64,000 nucleotides of DNA from Hymenobacter sp. YC55. Lineage in GTDB: Bacteria > Bacteroidota > Bacteroidia > Cytophagales > Hymenobacteraceae. A program made the translations under genes and the position numbers. Position 1 is the first letter of the stretch; each line of letters opens with the position of its first letter. Of the stretch, positions 42,971 through 51,861 are shown in pieces. The stretch is from assembly GCF_029433095.1 (NCBI RefSeq), contig NZ_JARNTX010000002.1, positions 1,178,001 through 1,242,000 on the forward strand. Direction: 5' to 3'. Below the pieces are notes generated by a model. That model saw only the letters and a list, made by a program, of their open reading frames with translations, ran no database searches and had not been told where the DNA came from.

Positions 42971-45298
42971 CTACTTGGTTTGTGGCTTTTTGGCTGGCTT
43001 GATGATCAATACATCGCCGGGGCGGACGTTGAAATCGGGCTTGTTGTTCCACTCCATTATCTGCTTGATGGTAACCTCGTACTTGCGCGAAACCGCATAC
43101 ATGGACTCGCCGGCAGCAACCGTATGCCGCACCACAGCAGGTTCGGCGGCCACAACGGGTGGCGCTGTGGCCGTGGGCTTGGCAATTGGCGCTGTGCTGC
43201 TCGGCTTAGGAGTAGCAGTTGGAGCCGGAGCCGGTACTACTGGCACTGTGGCCGCGGCCTGCGGGGCCGTGAGGCGCAGGGCTTGTCCTAACTGCAGCGG
43301 GGAGTTGGGCGGCAGGTTGTTCCACGCCATCAGATCGGCGGGGCGCAAGCCGTAGCGCCGGGCCACCGAATAGATTCCTTCTTTGGCTTGCACCACGTGC
43401 AGCCCATTGGCTGGTATGCGCTCCACTACTACGGCAGCAGGCGCAACAGCCGGCTCGGTGGCAACTGGAGCAGGGGCAGGCGTAGCGGGCTTGGTTGCCG
43501 TTGTGGTAGCGGAAGGCTTCGTTGCTGCCGGGGCCGGTGTGGTTTTGTTAGGCGCAGGTACCGAGGATGTGGGCTTGGCAAGCGGCTTGGCTGGCTCCGG
43601 AACTGTTTCAACGACTACTGCTGCCGTATCGACGGTTGGTTCTTCAGCAACGGGAACTGGAGCTGGCGTTGCTTTCTGCGCAGGTTGGCCGCTGTATACG
43701 GTACGGGGCGCGGCTGGAGCAGCGGGAACTGGTGCCGGAGTGGCCGTAGTGTCAGCGTGTGCCGAGGCCGGTGACAGCTCGTTCAAGTTTTCGGTGGTAG
43801 CATCGGTGGCACTGTCGGGCTGGGTTACGAGGCCTTGCGTGGTGGCCGTGGTATCGGTGGCCTCTGGGGCATCTTCCAGCACGCGAGTAGCGTCGGCCGT
43901 TTTGCCGCGGTAAGGCTCAGTTTCGTCGATGCGGCGCTTTTTAGGAGCGGGTTGAGGAGCCGTAGAGCTGGCGGGCTGCGGTTTTGCAGTAGCTGAAGAA
44001 GTGGCAGGACGCTCGAAAGCAGCTAGCGCCGTGGCGTTTTTGCTGTCGGCATATTCAATGGCTACGTCCCGTGGGCGCGTGTGCTGCAGCCACAGAATGC
44101 GGCCCGCGCGCAGCTCCTCGTTGCGGGCCATCCGGTTTTTGTTAAGAATCGCCTTGGTCCGAATCCCGTACTTCTGCGACACGGTGGCTACACTCTCGCC
44201 GGGTTGAGCCACGTGGTACTCGCTGGCCGCTTTGTCGCGCTTTTTTTGCACGAAATAGGGCTGGCCGGGCACGATGTTGTCGAAAGCAAACATGTCGTTG
44301 TACTGCATGAACTTGCGCATCTTCAGGCCCGCCCGTTGTGCCAAGCTTTCCTTGGTGTCGCCGGGCAGTGCTATCAGCGCCCGGATGCCATTCACGCGCA
44401 CATAATCAGCATTTTGAGGGTCGGTTTGGGGCTTGTTGAGCAGTTGGCCGGAGGTGGCATTTTTCTGCTGGGCGGCAATGGCGGTGCGCTGAATTTCATC
44501 TACAACCGGCACCAAGATGGTGTAAATCTTGTCGCTAGGTACTGTGGTAGTAAGCAGCCAGCGGTTGTGGCGGGCCATTTCGGCGGGGTCGGTTTGCAGG
44601 GTCTGGGCAATGTTGACCAACGTGAAACCAGCGGGTGCGGGAAATTCCTGGAAGGCCAGCGGGGGCTTAGGATTGTGGCCCACAGCCGGTTCGTAGGCCA
44701 GCTTGTGCGCCAGCGTGGTGAGGATGTACGGGTGCGTCTGCTCGGTGATTTCCAACTCGGTAGCGTCGAAATCGGTGGGTAGGGTGTAGGGCTTCACGCC
44801 CCCAGAGCCAAGGTTGTAGCTTAGCAGCGCGTCCACCCAATTATGGAGCGTATTGTTGTTGCGCTTCAGATACTTAGCCGCCGCGTGGGTAGAGGCCACA
44901 ATGTGCTTGCGCTCATCTACTACATCGTTCATGAGGAGGCCGTAATCCTGCGCAGTTTCGCGCTTGAACTGCCAATAGCCCACCGCATCATGAATGCTCT
45001 GGGCGTCGCCTTGCAATCCGCTTTCCTGTACGGCTAGGTAGCGAAAATCCAGGGGTACGGCTTCTTCCTGCAACACTCGGTCGATAATAGGGAAGTAGGC
45101 ATCGGCCAGATTTACGCGGCCCTGAAACGAGGTGGGGTGGCTGCGTAAGGCATCCACTTTCTGCTGTATTACTTTGCGCCCACCATCGGTGAGGCGGAGG
45201 TGTAAACCCGCAAAATCTAATTCGGTCGGCACTGATACGCTCTGGGCGCCGGCCAACAGTGGCCAGCAGCAAAGCAGCGTGAAAAGAAGTCGTTTCAT
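42971..45298 (-). CDS. LysM-containing lytic transglycosylase (MltD-like)
   Basis: A 775-residue periplasmic enzyme that cleaves peptidoglycan glycan strands. The signal peptide (LLFTLLCCWPLLAGAQS) is followed by an SLT domain with the catalytic glutamate in YLAVQESGLQ and the AVGYWQFKRETAQDYGL motif. Then come several LysM-type repeats (for example YHVAQPGESVATVSQKYGI, LHVVQAKEGIYSVARRYGL, RHTVAAGESMYAVSRKYEV), the last two near the C-terminus. A long Ala/Pro/Thr-rich low-complexity linker (about 440-650) separates the repeats; its codon pattern also creates long spurious frames on the other strand. Single gene. Confidence 0.9.
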   Translation of the reverse strand: MKRLLFTLLCCWPLLAGAQSVSVPTELDFAGLHLRLTDGGRKVIQQKVDALRSHPTSFQGRVNLADAYFPIIDRVLQEEAVPLDFRYLAVQESGLQGDAQSIHDAVGYWQFKRETAQDYGLLMNDVVDERKHIVASTHAAAKYLKRNNNTLHNWVDALLSYNLGSGGVKPYTLPTDFDATELEITEQTHPYILTTLAHKLAYEPAVGHNPKPPLAFQEFPAPAGFTLVNIAQTLQTDPAEMARHNRWLLTTTVPSDKIYTILVPVVDEIQRTAIAAQQKNATSGQLLNKPQTDPQNADYVRVNGIRALIALPGDTKESLAQRAGLKMRKFMQYNDMFAFDNIVPGQPYFVQKKRDKAASEYHVAQPGESVATVSQKYGIRTKAILNKNRMARNEELRAGRILWLQHTRPRDVAIEYADSKNATALAAFERPATSSATAKPQPASSTAPQPAPKKRRIDETEPYRGKTADATRVLEDAPEATDTTATTQGLVTQPDSATDATTENLNELSPASAHADTTATPAPVPAAPAAPRTVYSGQPAQKATPAPVPVAEEPTVDTAAVVVETVPEPAKPLAKPTSSVPAPNKTTPAPAATKPSATTTATKPATPAPAPVATEPAVAPAAVVVERIPANGLHVVQAKEGIYSVARRYGLRPADLMAWNNLPPNSPLQLGQALRLTAPQAAATVPVVPAPAPTATPKPSSTAPIAKPTATAPPVVAAEPAVVRHTVAAGESMYAVSRKYEVTIKQIMEWNNKPDFNVRPGDVLIIKPAKKPQTK

Positions 45299-45660
45299 AA
45301 GGAGGCAAACACGAAGCCCTGGCTGCGCTACGGTTGCTCACCCAGGCTCCAACACTACAAAGAAGCTAAAAAAATGGGGGAAGTGAGGTCCAGTACCCGG
45401 AAAAAGCCTATTGCCAGTAGTCTGAAAGCAGATGCCAAAGGGCACTACACACAGCTCTAACGCAGATGGCCAACGACAGCAAACAATCTTTTGTTGTATT
45501 CCCGACAGGCAGTATTCGATGTAGTTTTCGGTTGGCGGAGGGTACGCTGAAATGGGTGGTAGTCACGTTACCTCGGCAATAGCCTTGTTGCGCTACCTGT
45601 CACCACCTCTTTGGGAGCCGGCAGCTTGCAAGTTCTGAAGCACAGCTGCGAAAGGCCAAT
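45299..45660. other. Intergenic region, no gene seen
   Basis: About 360 bases between the MltD-like gene start and the terminator of the TonB-dependent receptor gene. No ORF or strong repeat was found. Confidence 0.5.
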
Positions 45661-45692
45661 AAAAAAGGTCCGACTTTACAGCCGGACCCTTT
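45661..45692 (-). terminator. Terminator of the outer-membrane receptor gene
   Basis: ggtccg (45667-45672) and cggacc (45683-45688) flank a 10-nt loop; on the minus strand the stem is followed by TTTTTT. Confidence 0.75.
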
Positions 45693-45696
45693 GAAG

Positions 45697-48663
45697 CTAC
45701 ATACCACCACCGGGAGGGCCAAAGCCACCTCCGCCGCCTTCGCGCCGGAAGCCACCTTCCGGTCGGAAACCACCCGGTGGGCGCTGCCGGTCCGTGGGGG
45801 CGTCGCCAGGTAAGGCGTCGGAGCGGCCGTTGCCGGCAAAGCTGCGGATGTTGTACGTGAACATTAGCATCAGATAGCGCTGCAAGATGTTGGTGCGCAC
45901 ATCTTCAGTGTAAGCAGAGGTGTTGTTTACCTGAATGCTATTGTTCTGGCCCAACAAATCGAAGGCGTACACCTTGATTTCCGCCTGCTGCTTGGCCATA
46001 AATTTTTTGCCGATAGAGGCATTCCACAGCACAAAGCTTTGGTTGTAACCAGCCGAAAGACCGTTGTAGTATTGGTGGTTCACGTCGGACTGCACCGTCA
46101 ACCCTTTGACAATGATCCAGGAGAAGCGCAACGACGTGTTTTGCCGGAAGTACTGGCGGTTGAGTTGCTGCTGCAAGCTGTTGCGCACGTAATTCTGGCT
46201 GGAGTTCGACGAAATTGTGAAGTCTAGTTCGGGGCTGATGTTGCTGCTTAGCACCACCCCGAGGCCACCGGAAGGCGTGCGACTGTAGTTCAGCTCCTCA
46301 AACACCAAACCCGGCGTCTGCGAATAGCCGATGTTGGCATTCAGGTTGAGGTTGGATTTAATAAACGACAGCGGCAAACTGTAGTTGGCAAACGAACGCA
46401 GCGAGTACTGCTGATCCAGGTTGACGGGCCGGGTCAGCTGGCCGCCCACTGGAATCACGACGCCGCCTACCGTCAGGGGCTCGTCGGTGGCGTAGATGGT
46501 GCTGTTGGTGATGTAGTTGTTGGTGAGCGAGCCGTTGAGGGCCACAAAAAACGAAGTAGACTTCTCTGGCACTGCCGATGAATAGCGAATATTGAAGTTG
46601 TGCTGCGTGGCCTGGCGCAGGTTAGGGTTGCCGGTAGTGAGCTGCAACGGGTTAGAATTGTTTACCACTTCCTGTAGCTGGCTGATACCGGGCGCGTTGG
46701 TATTCACGCGGTAAAAAAACCGTAGGTTTTGCTGCCGCGAAAAGTTGTAGCGCAGCATGGCATTGGGCAGCACGTTCAGGAAGGAGCGTTCCGTCAGAGC
46801 GGGCCGCGGAAATTCTTGGTCGCTGCGGAGTTGGGCGTGCTGCACGGTGGCGCCCACGTTCCATTGCAACTCCTTATTTTGGTAGCGGTACGTTAGGCCC
46901 CCGGCATTGGTCAAGTACCGGCTCTTGAATACGCTGCTGAGCGTGTCGTTCAGTGAAGTATAGGCCTCCTCCCCGGGTACATAGTCGAAGGTGCGCTTGT
47001 CGGATTGGTTGGGTGTGTAGGAAACCCGGTACTCGGCCTGCAGCTGGCTGTACTGGCTGATGGGCTCGGTGTAGTTGAGGTTGCCGTTCCAGGCCCAGCC
47101 GCTTTGATCGAGCTTGGAAAACTGGTTTAGCGAAGTAGTGCTCATTACCGAGTCGCGGGTGGATTCGGTGGTGGAGAGCAAGGTATTGTCGCCGTCTTTG
47201 GTGTTGTAGGTGGTGTTTACACCCAACGAAATCGTGCGGCCACGCTTGGCGAAGCGGTGCCGAAATAAGAGTTGGTTGGCTGCCGTAATGCCGGTCAGGG
47301 CCGAGCGGTAGCTGCTATTGTTGCTGCCCTGCGTGAATTCAGGTTCGCCTTCGTTGACCTGAAACGTGCGTCCGTCCAACAAGCTGTTGCCGGTATTGCG
47401 CTGCACCGAGAGGCGCGGCTGCCAGATAATAGAGTTTGCCGAGTCGATGCGGTGCTCCAGGCGCAGGTTGAAACGGTTATTGATGTTGCGGCTCGTGGAA
47501 AGCGAGTTTTCGTTGTAGCGTTGGTCGAGCGGACGGTCCACGGGGGCCACGTAGCGCCGGAGTAGGTTGGTCGAGGCCGTGTTGTCGCTGAGGTTGAAAA
47601 AGTAACTGCTCGTAATGTCGGTTTTGCGGCCCCAGGAATTAGAGTAGTTCAAGCCAATAGCATGGGTTTTGGAAATACCACCCGACTGATTCACTAAAAA
47701 GTCGCCTACATTATTGCCACCTCCGCCTTGGTTGCCGCCCCCGCCGCCGCGGCCTCCACGGCCGCCACCACCGCCACCCGAACTCCCTACCACACCCAGC
47801 AAATCTTCGGTGCCGAAGTTCTGCTCATTGATGTTGTTGCTCTGGGCCACAATCGACATGCGTTGTTTGCCCTTGAATGAGTTGAGGTTGCCGCTCAGCC
47901 GGTATCGGTCGTCCTTAGGGCCATAGCCGGCCAGTACCCGGCCAAATTGCCCGTTCCGAAACTGTGGCTTGGTGACGATGTTGATGGTTTTCTGCTGGTT
48001 ACCGTCGTCGAAGCCAGTGAACTGAGCTTGGTCGGAAGCCCGGTCATACACCTGAATCTTGTCGATAACCTCGGCTGGAATATTCTTCAGTACAGCGTCG
48101 GGGTCGTTGCCGAAAAATTCTTTCCCATCCACTAGCACGCGCTGCACCTGTTCGCCCTGCGCCTGTACTTTGCCCGACGTAGGGTCCACGGTCACGCCCG
48201 GCATTTTGGTGATAAGGTCTTGGGCGTTAGCATCAGGGTTGGTCTTGAACGAGCCCGCGTTAAACTGCGACGTATCACCTTTCTGAACGGCAGCCGCCGC
48301 TTTGCCTACCACTTCTACACCTTTTAGCGCCACTCCGCCCGTGCCAAGTGCTAGCACACCTAGAGCAAGCGGCTGAGTAGTAAGCGTGAGTTGGCGCTGC
48401 AAGGTCTGGTAGCCCAGAAACGATATTGTTAGCTGATAGCGGCCCGGCGCCAAGCCCGACACGGTGAAGTTGCCATTTACGTCGGCTGCCGCGCCATTCT
48501 TCAACGAATCGGCGGTTAGGCCGCGTAGCAGCACGTTGGCCCCAATAAGCGGCGCCTGATTAGATGCATCTACAATACGCCCGCTAATGGCGCTAGTTTG
48601 CGCTTGGGCAGCTCCTAAGCCTGTGAATAACAGTAAAACTATAAGTAGAAAACGATGATGCAT
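45697..48663 (-). CDS. TonB-dependent receptor / outer-membrane beta-barrel protein with carboxypeptidase-like domain
   Basis: A 988-residue outer-membrane protein. The signal peptide (FLLIVLLLFTGLGAAQA) is followed by a carboxypeptidase-regulatory-like domain (ISGRIVDASNQAPLIGANVLLRG ... YQLTISFLGYQTL), a plug-like region (AQDLITKMPGVTVDP, VQRVLVDGKEFFGNDPDAVLKNIPAEVIDKIQVYD) and a large barrel. This plug variant (KMPGVTVD / VDGKEFF) marks the outer-membrane beta-barrel family often annotated as TonB-dependent. Unusual points are a run of Gly/Arg/Asn (about 299-317) in an early loop and a Gly/Pro/Arg-rich C-terminal tail. Substrate unknown. Confidence 0.9.
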   Translation of the reverse strand: MHHRFLLIVLLLFTGLGAAQAQTSAISGRIVDASNQAPLIGANVLLRGLTADSLKNGAAADVNGNFTVSGLAPGRYQLTISFLGYQTLQRQLTLTTQPLALGVLALGTGGVALKGVEVVGKAAAAVQKGDTSQFNAGSFKTNPDANAQDLITKMPGVTVDPTSGKVQAQGEQVQRVLVDGKEFFGNDPDAVLKNIPAEVIDKIQVYDRASDQAQFTGFDDGNQQKTINIVTKPQFRNGQFGRVLAGYGPKDDRYRLSGNLNSFKGKQRMSIVAQSNNINEQNFGTEDLLGVVGSSGGGGGGRGGRGGGGGNQGGGGNNVGDFLVNQSGGISKTHAIGLNYSNSWGRKTDITSSYFFNLSDNTASTNLLRRYVAPVDRPLDQRYNENSLSTSRNINNRFNLRLEHRIDSANSIIWQPRLSVQRNTGNSLLDGRTFQVNEGEPEFTQGSNNSSYRSALTGITAANQLLFRHRFAKRGRTISLGVNTTYNTKDGDNTLLSTTESTRDSVMSTTSLNQFSKLDQSGWAWNGNLNYTEPISQYSQLQAEYRVSYTPNQSDKRTFDYVPGEEAYTSLNDTLSSVFKSRYLTNAGGLTYRYQNKELQWNVGATVQHAQLRSDQEFPRPALTERSFLNVLPNAMLRYNFSRQQNLRFFYRVNTNAPGISQLQEVVNNSNPLQLTTGNPNLRQATQHNFNIRYSSAVPEKSTSFFVALNGSLTNNYITNSTIYATDEPLTVGGVVIPVGGQLTRPVNLDQQYSLRSFANYSLPLSFIKSNLNLNANIGYSQTPGLVFEELNYSRTPSGGLGVVLSSNISPELDFTISSNSSQNYVRNSLQQQLNRQYFRQNTSLRFSWIIVKGLTVQSDVNHQYYNGLSAGYNQSFVLWNASIGKKFMAKQQAEIKVYAFDLLGQNNSIQVNNTSAYTEDVRTNILQRYLMLMFTYNIRSFAGNGRSDALPGDAPTDRQRPPGGFRPEGGFRREGGGGGFGPPGGGM

Positions 48664-48856
48664 CAGTCAGGAGTAAAGGTTCGCTCTGGCATAGACGCAA
48701 ACCATTCTCCAACGTTTAATCACTTATTCAATAGATTTTATAAATATCCTCTTGGTGTGCAGGGTTCCTCCTCTAATTTGTCTGCATCCGAGGCCAAATT
48801 ACCTTTAGTTGCCTACCAGCGTCTGATCTAGTAGTTAAAAATTTAACTGAGTAGCA

Positions 48857-49498
48857 TCAAAGCTTCCTGACTAACAGAAGCCCATCCCGCAACGGCAAAA
48901 ACACATTTTCAACCCGAGGGTCGGCCTGTACTTTGTCATTGAAGGCCCGGACGGCGTGGGTGTCTTTATCAGAAGGTTTCAAAGGGTAAGAATCCAGCAC
49001 TTTACCTCCCCAAAGTACGTTGTCGATGAGCACGAATCCCCCTGTCGTTACCTGCGGCAGCACCAGTTCGTAGTAGGTGTCATTGTTGATTTTATCTGCA
49101 TCAATAAACACCAAATCCCAGGGGCCTGCTAGCGTCGGTACTACGTGAGCTGCCATCCCGATGTGCAAATGCACACGCTCTGCTAAGCCCGCAGCGGCTA
49201 TATAACGGCGTATGCGGTCCTCCAGCTCAGGATTGAACTCGATGGTGTGCAACTCGCCATCGGGCGCTAAGCCCTCGGCTAAGCACAAAGCCGCGTAGCC
49301 CGTAAACGTGCCCAGTTCCAGCACCCTCCGCGGCCGCACCATGTGGCTAATCATGCTCAGCAACCGCCCCTGCGCGTGCCCCGAAAGCATCCGCGCGTGT
49401 AGCAATTGCACGTGCGTCTCGCGGTTGAGTTGCGCTAGCAACTTTGATTCGGGGCTGGTGTGTTGGTCGGCGTAGCGTTGTATTTCGTCGTCAGGCAT
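48857..49498 (-). CDS. Class I SAM-dependent O-methyltransferase
   Basis: A 213-residue enzyme of the caffeoyl-CoA/catechol O-methyltransferase type. The SAM-binding motif VLELGTFTGYAALCLAEGL, the acidic residue in LHTIEFNPE, and the metal-site motif DLVFIDADKINNDTYYELVLP followed by FVLIDNVLWGGKV are all present. It probably methylates a small phenolic or catechol-like compound with a divalent metal. The ATG at 49498 was chosen because a TACTTTTG promoter box lies 4 nt upstream; the longer frame to 49594 would cross it. Confidence 0.9.
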   Translation of the reverse strand: MPDDEIQRYADQHTSPESKLLAQLNRETHVQLLHARMLSGHAQGRLLSMISHMVRPRRVLELGTFTGYAALCLAEGLAPDGELHTIEFNPELEDRIRRYIAAAGLAERVHLHIGMAAHVVPTLAGPWDLVFIDADKINNDTYYELVLPQVTTGGFVLIDNVLWGGKVLDSYPLKPSDKDTHAVRAFNDKVQADPRVENVFLPLRDGLLLVRKL

Positions 49499-49502
49499 CA
49501 GG

Positions 49503-49510
49503 CAAAAGTA
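49503..49510 (-). promoter_or_regulatory. -7 box TACTTTTG of the O-methyltransferase gene
   Basis: An exact TAnnTTTG match on the minus strand, four bases (CCTG) from the ATG, predicting a leaderless transcript. Confidence 0.5.
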
Positions 49511-49636
49511 ATGGTGTAGTGTAATTCTACTCCTTCGAACTGCTAGATGCGCTAAGCAGCCAGTTTCCGTCAGCTGCTGTTGACCATCTAGCAAGGAGGA
49601 GTTAGGGGTGGATGACCACTCGTTGCTAAACTATCT

Positions 49637-49733
49637 GTCATGCTGAGCGGAGCCGAAGCATCTCGCTCGAATCGTTGCAATGGCAAAAGGGTATACCACA
49701 CTAGCGAGATGCTTCGGCTGCGCTCAGCATGAC
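49637..49733. repeat. Long imperfect inverted repeat, candidate dispersed repeat
   Basis: A 31-base arm starting gtcatgctgagcg (49637-49667) pairs with its complement at 49703-49733 with a single mismatch, around a 35-nt loop. It sits in the gene-free stretch between the O-methyltransferase and SRA genes. From memory, sequences of this type (atgctgagcg ... gaagcatctcgc) recur across Hymenobacter genomes as dispersed intergenic repeats; only one copy is in this window. The rest of 49499-49888 shows no gene. Confidence 0.75.
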
Positions 49734-49888
49734 GTTCAGGGTAAAAATGTTCAAGGGCTGGTCAACCACCCCCTCAGCCCCTCCTTGCCAGATGCACAAC
49801 CAACTAAGAAGTGTCACTAGCTTAGTAGTACTAATGGGAGGTAATAGCTGCTCATTCCCATGCATAAGCAGCTAATTGCGGAGTACAC

Positions 49889-50329
49889 CTAAGTAGTGAT
49901 AGGCACTAGCCGGAACAGTAGCACCTGAAAACCGGACTTGCCGCGTGCAAACTGATAGCTGATGATGCGGTAGAGGCCTTCGTAGCGAAACTTCTCGCCG
50001 TCCTCGTGGGCTACCCGTTGGAAAACACGCACAGGTAGGCCGGTTTCCTGGCTGCGCCGCAACGCTAAGTTCCGGCCTATCATTTCCTGGTCGGTGACTT
50101 GCTTGCCGGTTTGTAAGTCGCGCCCGCCGCTGCCGGAATAGATGATTTCGTCTTCGCTGAACGCATCATCCTCGTAAGCGCCGGCCAGCACAATAGAGTC
50201 GGCTCCCTCGGCTTGGCTGCCGCTTACGCCTGCCCGCCGCGGCTTGTGCAGCCCGGTCAAGCTCAATTCCAGCCGGTTAGCAAAAAGGTCGCCTGGTCGA
50301 TAGGTGCCTACGTGCCCAAAAATGCGCAT
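49889..50329 (-). CDS. Stand-alone SRA/YDG domain protein
   Basis: A 146-residue protein that is essentially one SRA (SET and RING associated, YDG) domain, a PUA-like fold that flips and reads modified cytosine. It matches the eukaryotic UHRF1 domain closely: GLHKPRRAGVSG, SIVLAGAYEDD, IYSGSGGRDLQTGK, NLALRRS, and RYEGLYRIISYQFARGKSGF at the end. Bacterial SRA domains are typically fused to or followed by an HNH nuclease that cuts modified DNA; here the gene stops right after the domain and no nuclease is encoded beside it. The ATG at 50329 (MRIFGHVG) fits the domain start. The upstream gene is an M16 peptidase (114 nt away). Confidence 0.88.
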   Translation of the reverse strand: MRIFGHVGTYRPGDLFANRLELSLTGLHKPRRAGVSGSQAEGADSIVLAGAYEDDAFSEDEIIYSGSGGRDLQTGKQVTDQEMIGRNLALRRSQETGLPVRVFQRVAHEDGEKFRYEGLYRIISYQFARGKSGFQVLLFRLVPITT

Positions 50330-50443
50330 AAAACTAACGGAGTAGCTGGATAATGAAGTATTGGTTCTGACAGGAGTGGCTGAGTAAGCAAGCCGTACTG
50401 CCAACCAAACGATTACTTAGTTATTCAGCTACTCCGTTGCTCT

Positions 50444-51676
50444 CTACTCTGGCACGTACTGAAGTACGCTCAGGTTGTCTTCACGCAAAATATCGTTGGC
50501 CAATTCCAGCAGCTCCGACGACGTGACAGCGCGGACCCGGTCAAAAATTTCGTTGATGGATTCGACGCGGCCGATGTCAAGGGTGCTTTTGGCTAGCAGT
50601 TGCATCATGCCGCCGTTGCTTTCCTCGGCCATGGCCATTTGGCCCATCAACTGCTCCTTGGAGGTGTGCAGCTGTGCCGTGCCCAGGGCTTGTTCGCGAA
50701 GGCGCTTCAATTCCTTTTGCACTAGCGTAATCGTGCGGTTTACCTGCTTTTTCTCGGTGCCGAAGTAGATGCCAAATAACCCAGTGTCGGTATAGGGCGA
50801 GTACGTGGCATCGATGCTGTAGACCAAGCCATACTTCTCCCGGATACCCAGGTTGAGGCGGGAGTTCATGCCCGGCCCACCGAGGATGTTGCTGAGCATG
50901 AAAAACGGAATCCGACGCGGGTCGTTGATGGCGTAGGCCGGACCGCCTATCAGGCAATGGGCCTGCGAAATCGGCTTGCGCTCCAGCTTCTCTACCCGCA
51001 AATTGCCGTCGAACGCAGTGCGTGGTCGGTCTCCTAGCCGGGCCGGCAGCGGCGCCAGAAACTTGTCGGCCAGCCGCTTCACTTCCTTAAACGGCAGGTT
51101 ACTGACCGAACTGAAAACCAGCCGGTCGGTGCGGACGTTTTCGGCCAGGAACTGACGGAAATCAGCCTGCTGGAAGCTGCTGACACTTTCGCGTGTGCCC
51201 AGAATGTTGTGACCCAAGGAGTGGCCGCCAAATACTACGTCATCGAAATCGTCGATAATGGCATCTTCAGGCGCGTCCTGGTACATGGACATTTCTTCCA
51301 GAATCACGCCCCGCTCTTTCTCGATTTCCTTTTCCGGAAATACTGAGTTGAAGGTAAGGTCGGTGAGGAGCTCGAAGGCGCGCTCGAAGTGCGTGCTAAG
51401 CAAGGACGCGTAGAAACAGATTTTCTCTTTGGTGGTGTAGGCATTCAGCTCACCTCCCACAGTTTCTAGGCGATTAAGGATGTGGAAGCTTTTGCGCTTT
51501 TCAGTGCCTTTGAAAGCCATGTGCTCCCAGAAATGCGCCAAGCCCTGCTGGGCCGGCTTTTCGTCGCGGGAACCGATGTCGAGCAGAAAGCCGAGATGCG
51601 CAATTTTGGTGTGAATAACCTGCTTGTGCAAAACTCGAATGCCGTTGGGCAGCTCGTATAGGTCGTAATCAGACAT
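50444..51676 (-). CDS. M16 family zinc metallopeptidase
   Basis: A 410-residue peptidase of the pitrilysin/processing-peptidase family. The inverted zinc motif HFWEHMAFKGT (HxxEH) lies near residue 47 with the downstream glutamate in ERGVILEEMSMYQD. The second, non-catalytic half carries HCLIGGPAYAINDPRR, GMNSRLNLGIREKYGLVYS and FGIYFGTEKKQV. There is no signal peptide, so it probably degrades peptides in the cytoplasm. The start is the ATG at 51676; a TTG lies one codon earlier. Confidence 0.93.
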   Translation of the reverse strand: MSDYDLYELPNGIRVLHKQVIHTKIAHLGFLLDIGSRDEKPAQQGLAHFWEHMAFKGTEKRKSFHILNRLETVGGELNAYTTKEKICFYASLLSTHFERAFELLTDLTFNSVFPEKEIEKERGVILEEMSMYQDAPEDAIIDDFDDVVFGGHSLGHNILGTRESVSSFQQADFRQFLAENVRTDRLVFSSVSNLPFKEVKRLADKFLAPLPARLGDRPRTAFDGNLRVEKLERKPISQAHCLIGGPAYAINDPRRIPFFMLSNILGGPGMNSRLNLGIREKYGLVYSIDATYSPYTDTGLFGIYFGTEKKQVNRTITLVQKELKRLREQALGTAQLHTSKEQLMGQMAMAEESNGGMMQLLAKSTLDIGRVESINEIFDRVRAVTSSELLELANDILREDNLSVLQYVPE

Positions 51677-51861
51677 CAAGATAAGGGCTTAGGAACGTCG
51701 GCACTCGGGTATGAGCGCCGGTCTTGTATAACCATCTAGCTAGGCCATTCGGTTTCCAAGAAATGCAAAGGTACTGCCGGAAAGAGGCTGTAAAGTACGT
51801 GTGCTGCGTGGTAAGCGGAAATACCCTGCCAGCCACTAAAAAGTTGAGGGCAAGGCGCTAC

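Noticed and set aside
43383..43913. 176-codon plus-strand frame of low complexity
   Set aside because: Antisense of the Ala/Pro/Thr-rich linker of the MltD-like protein.
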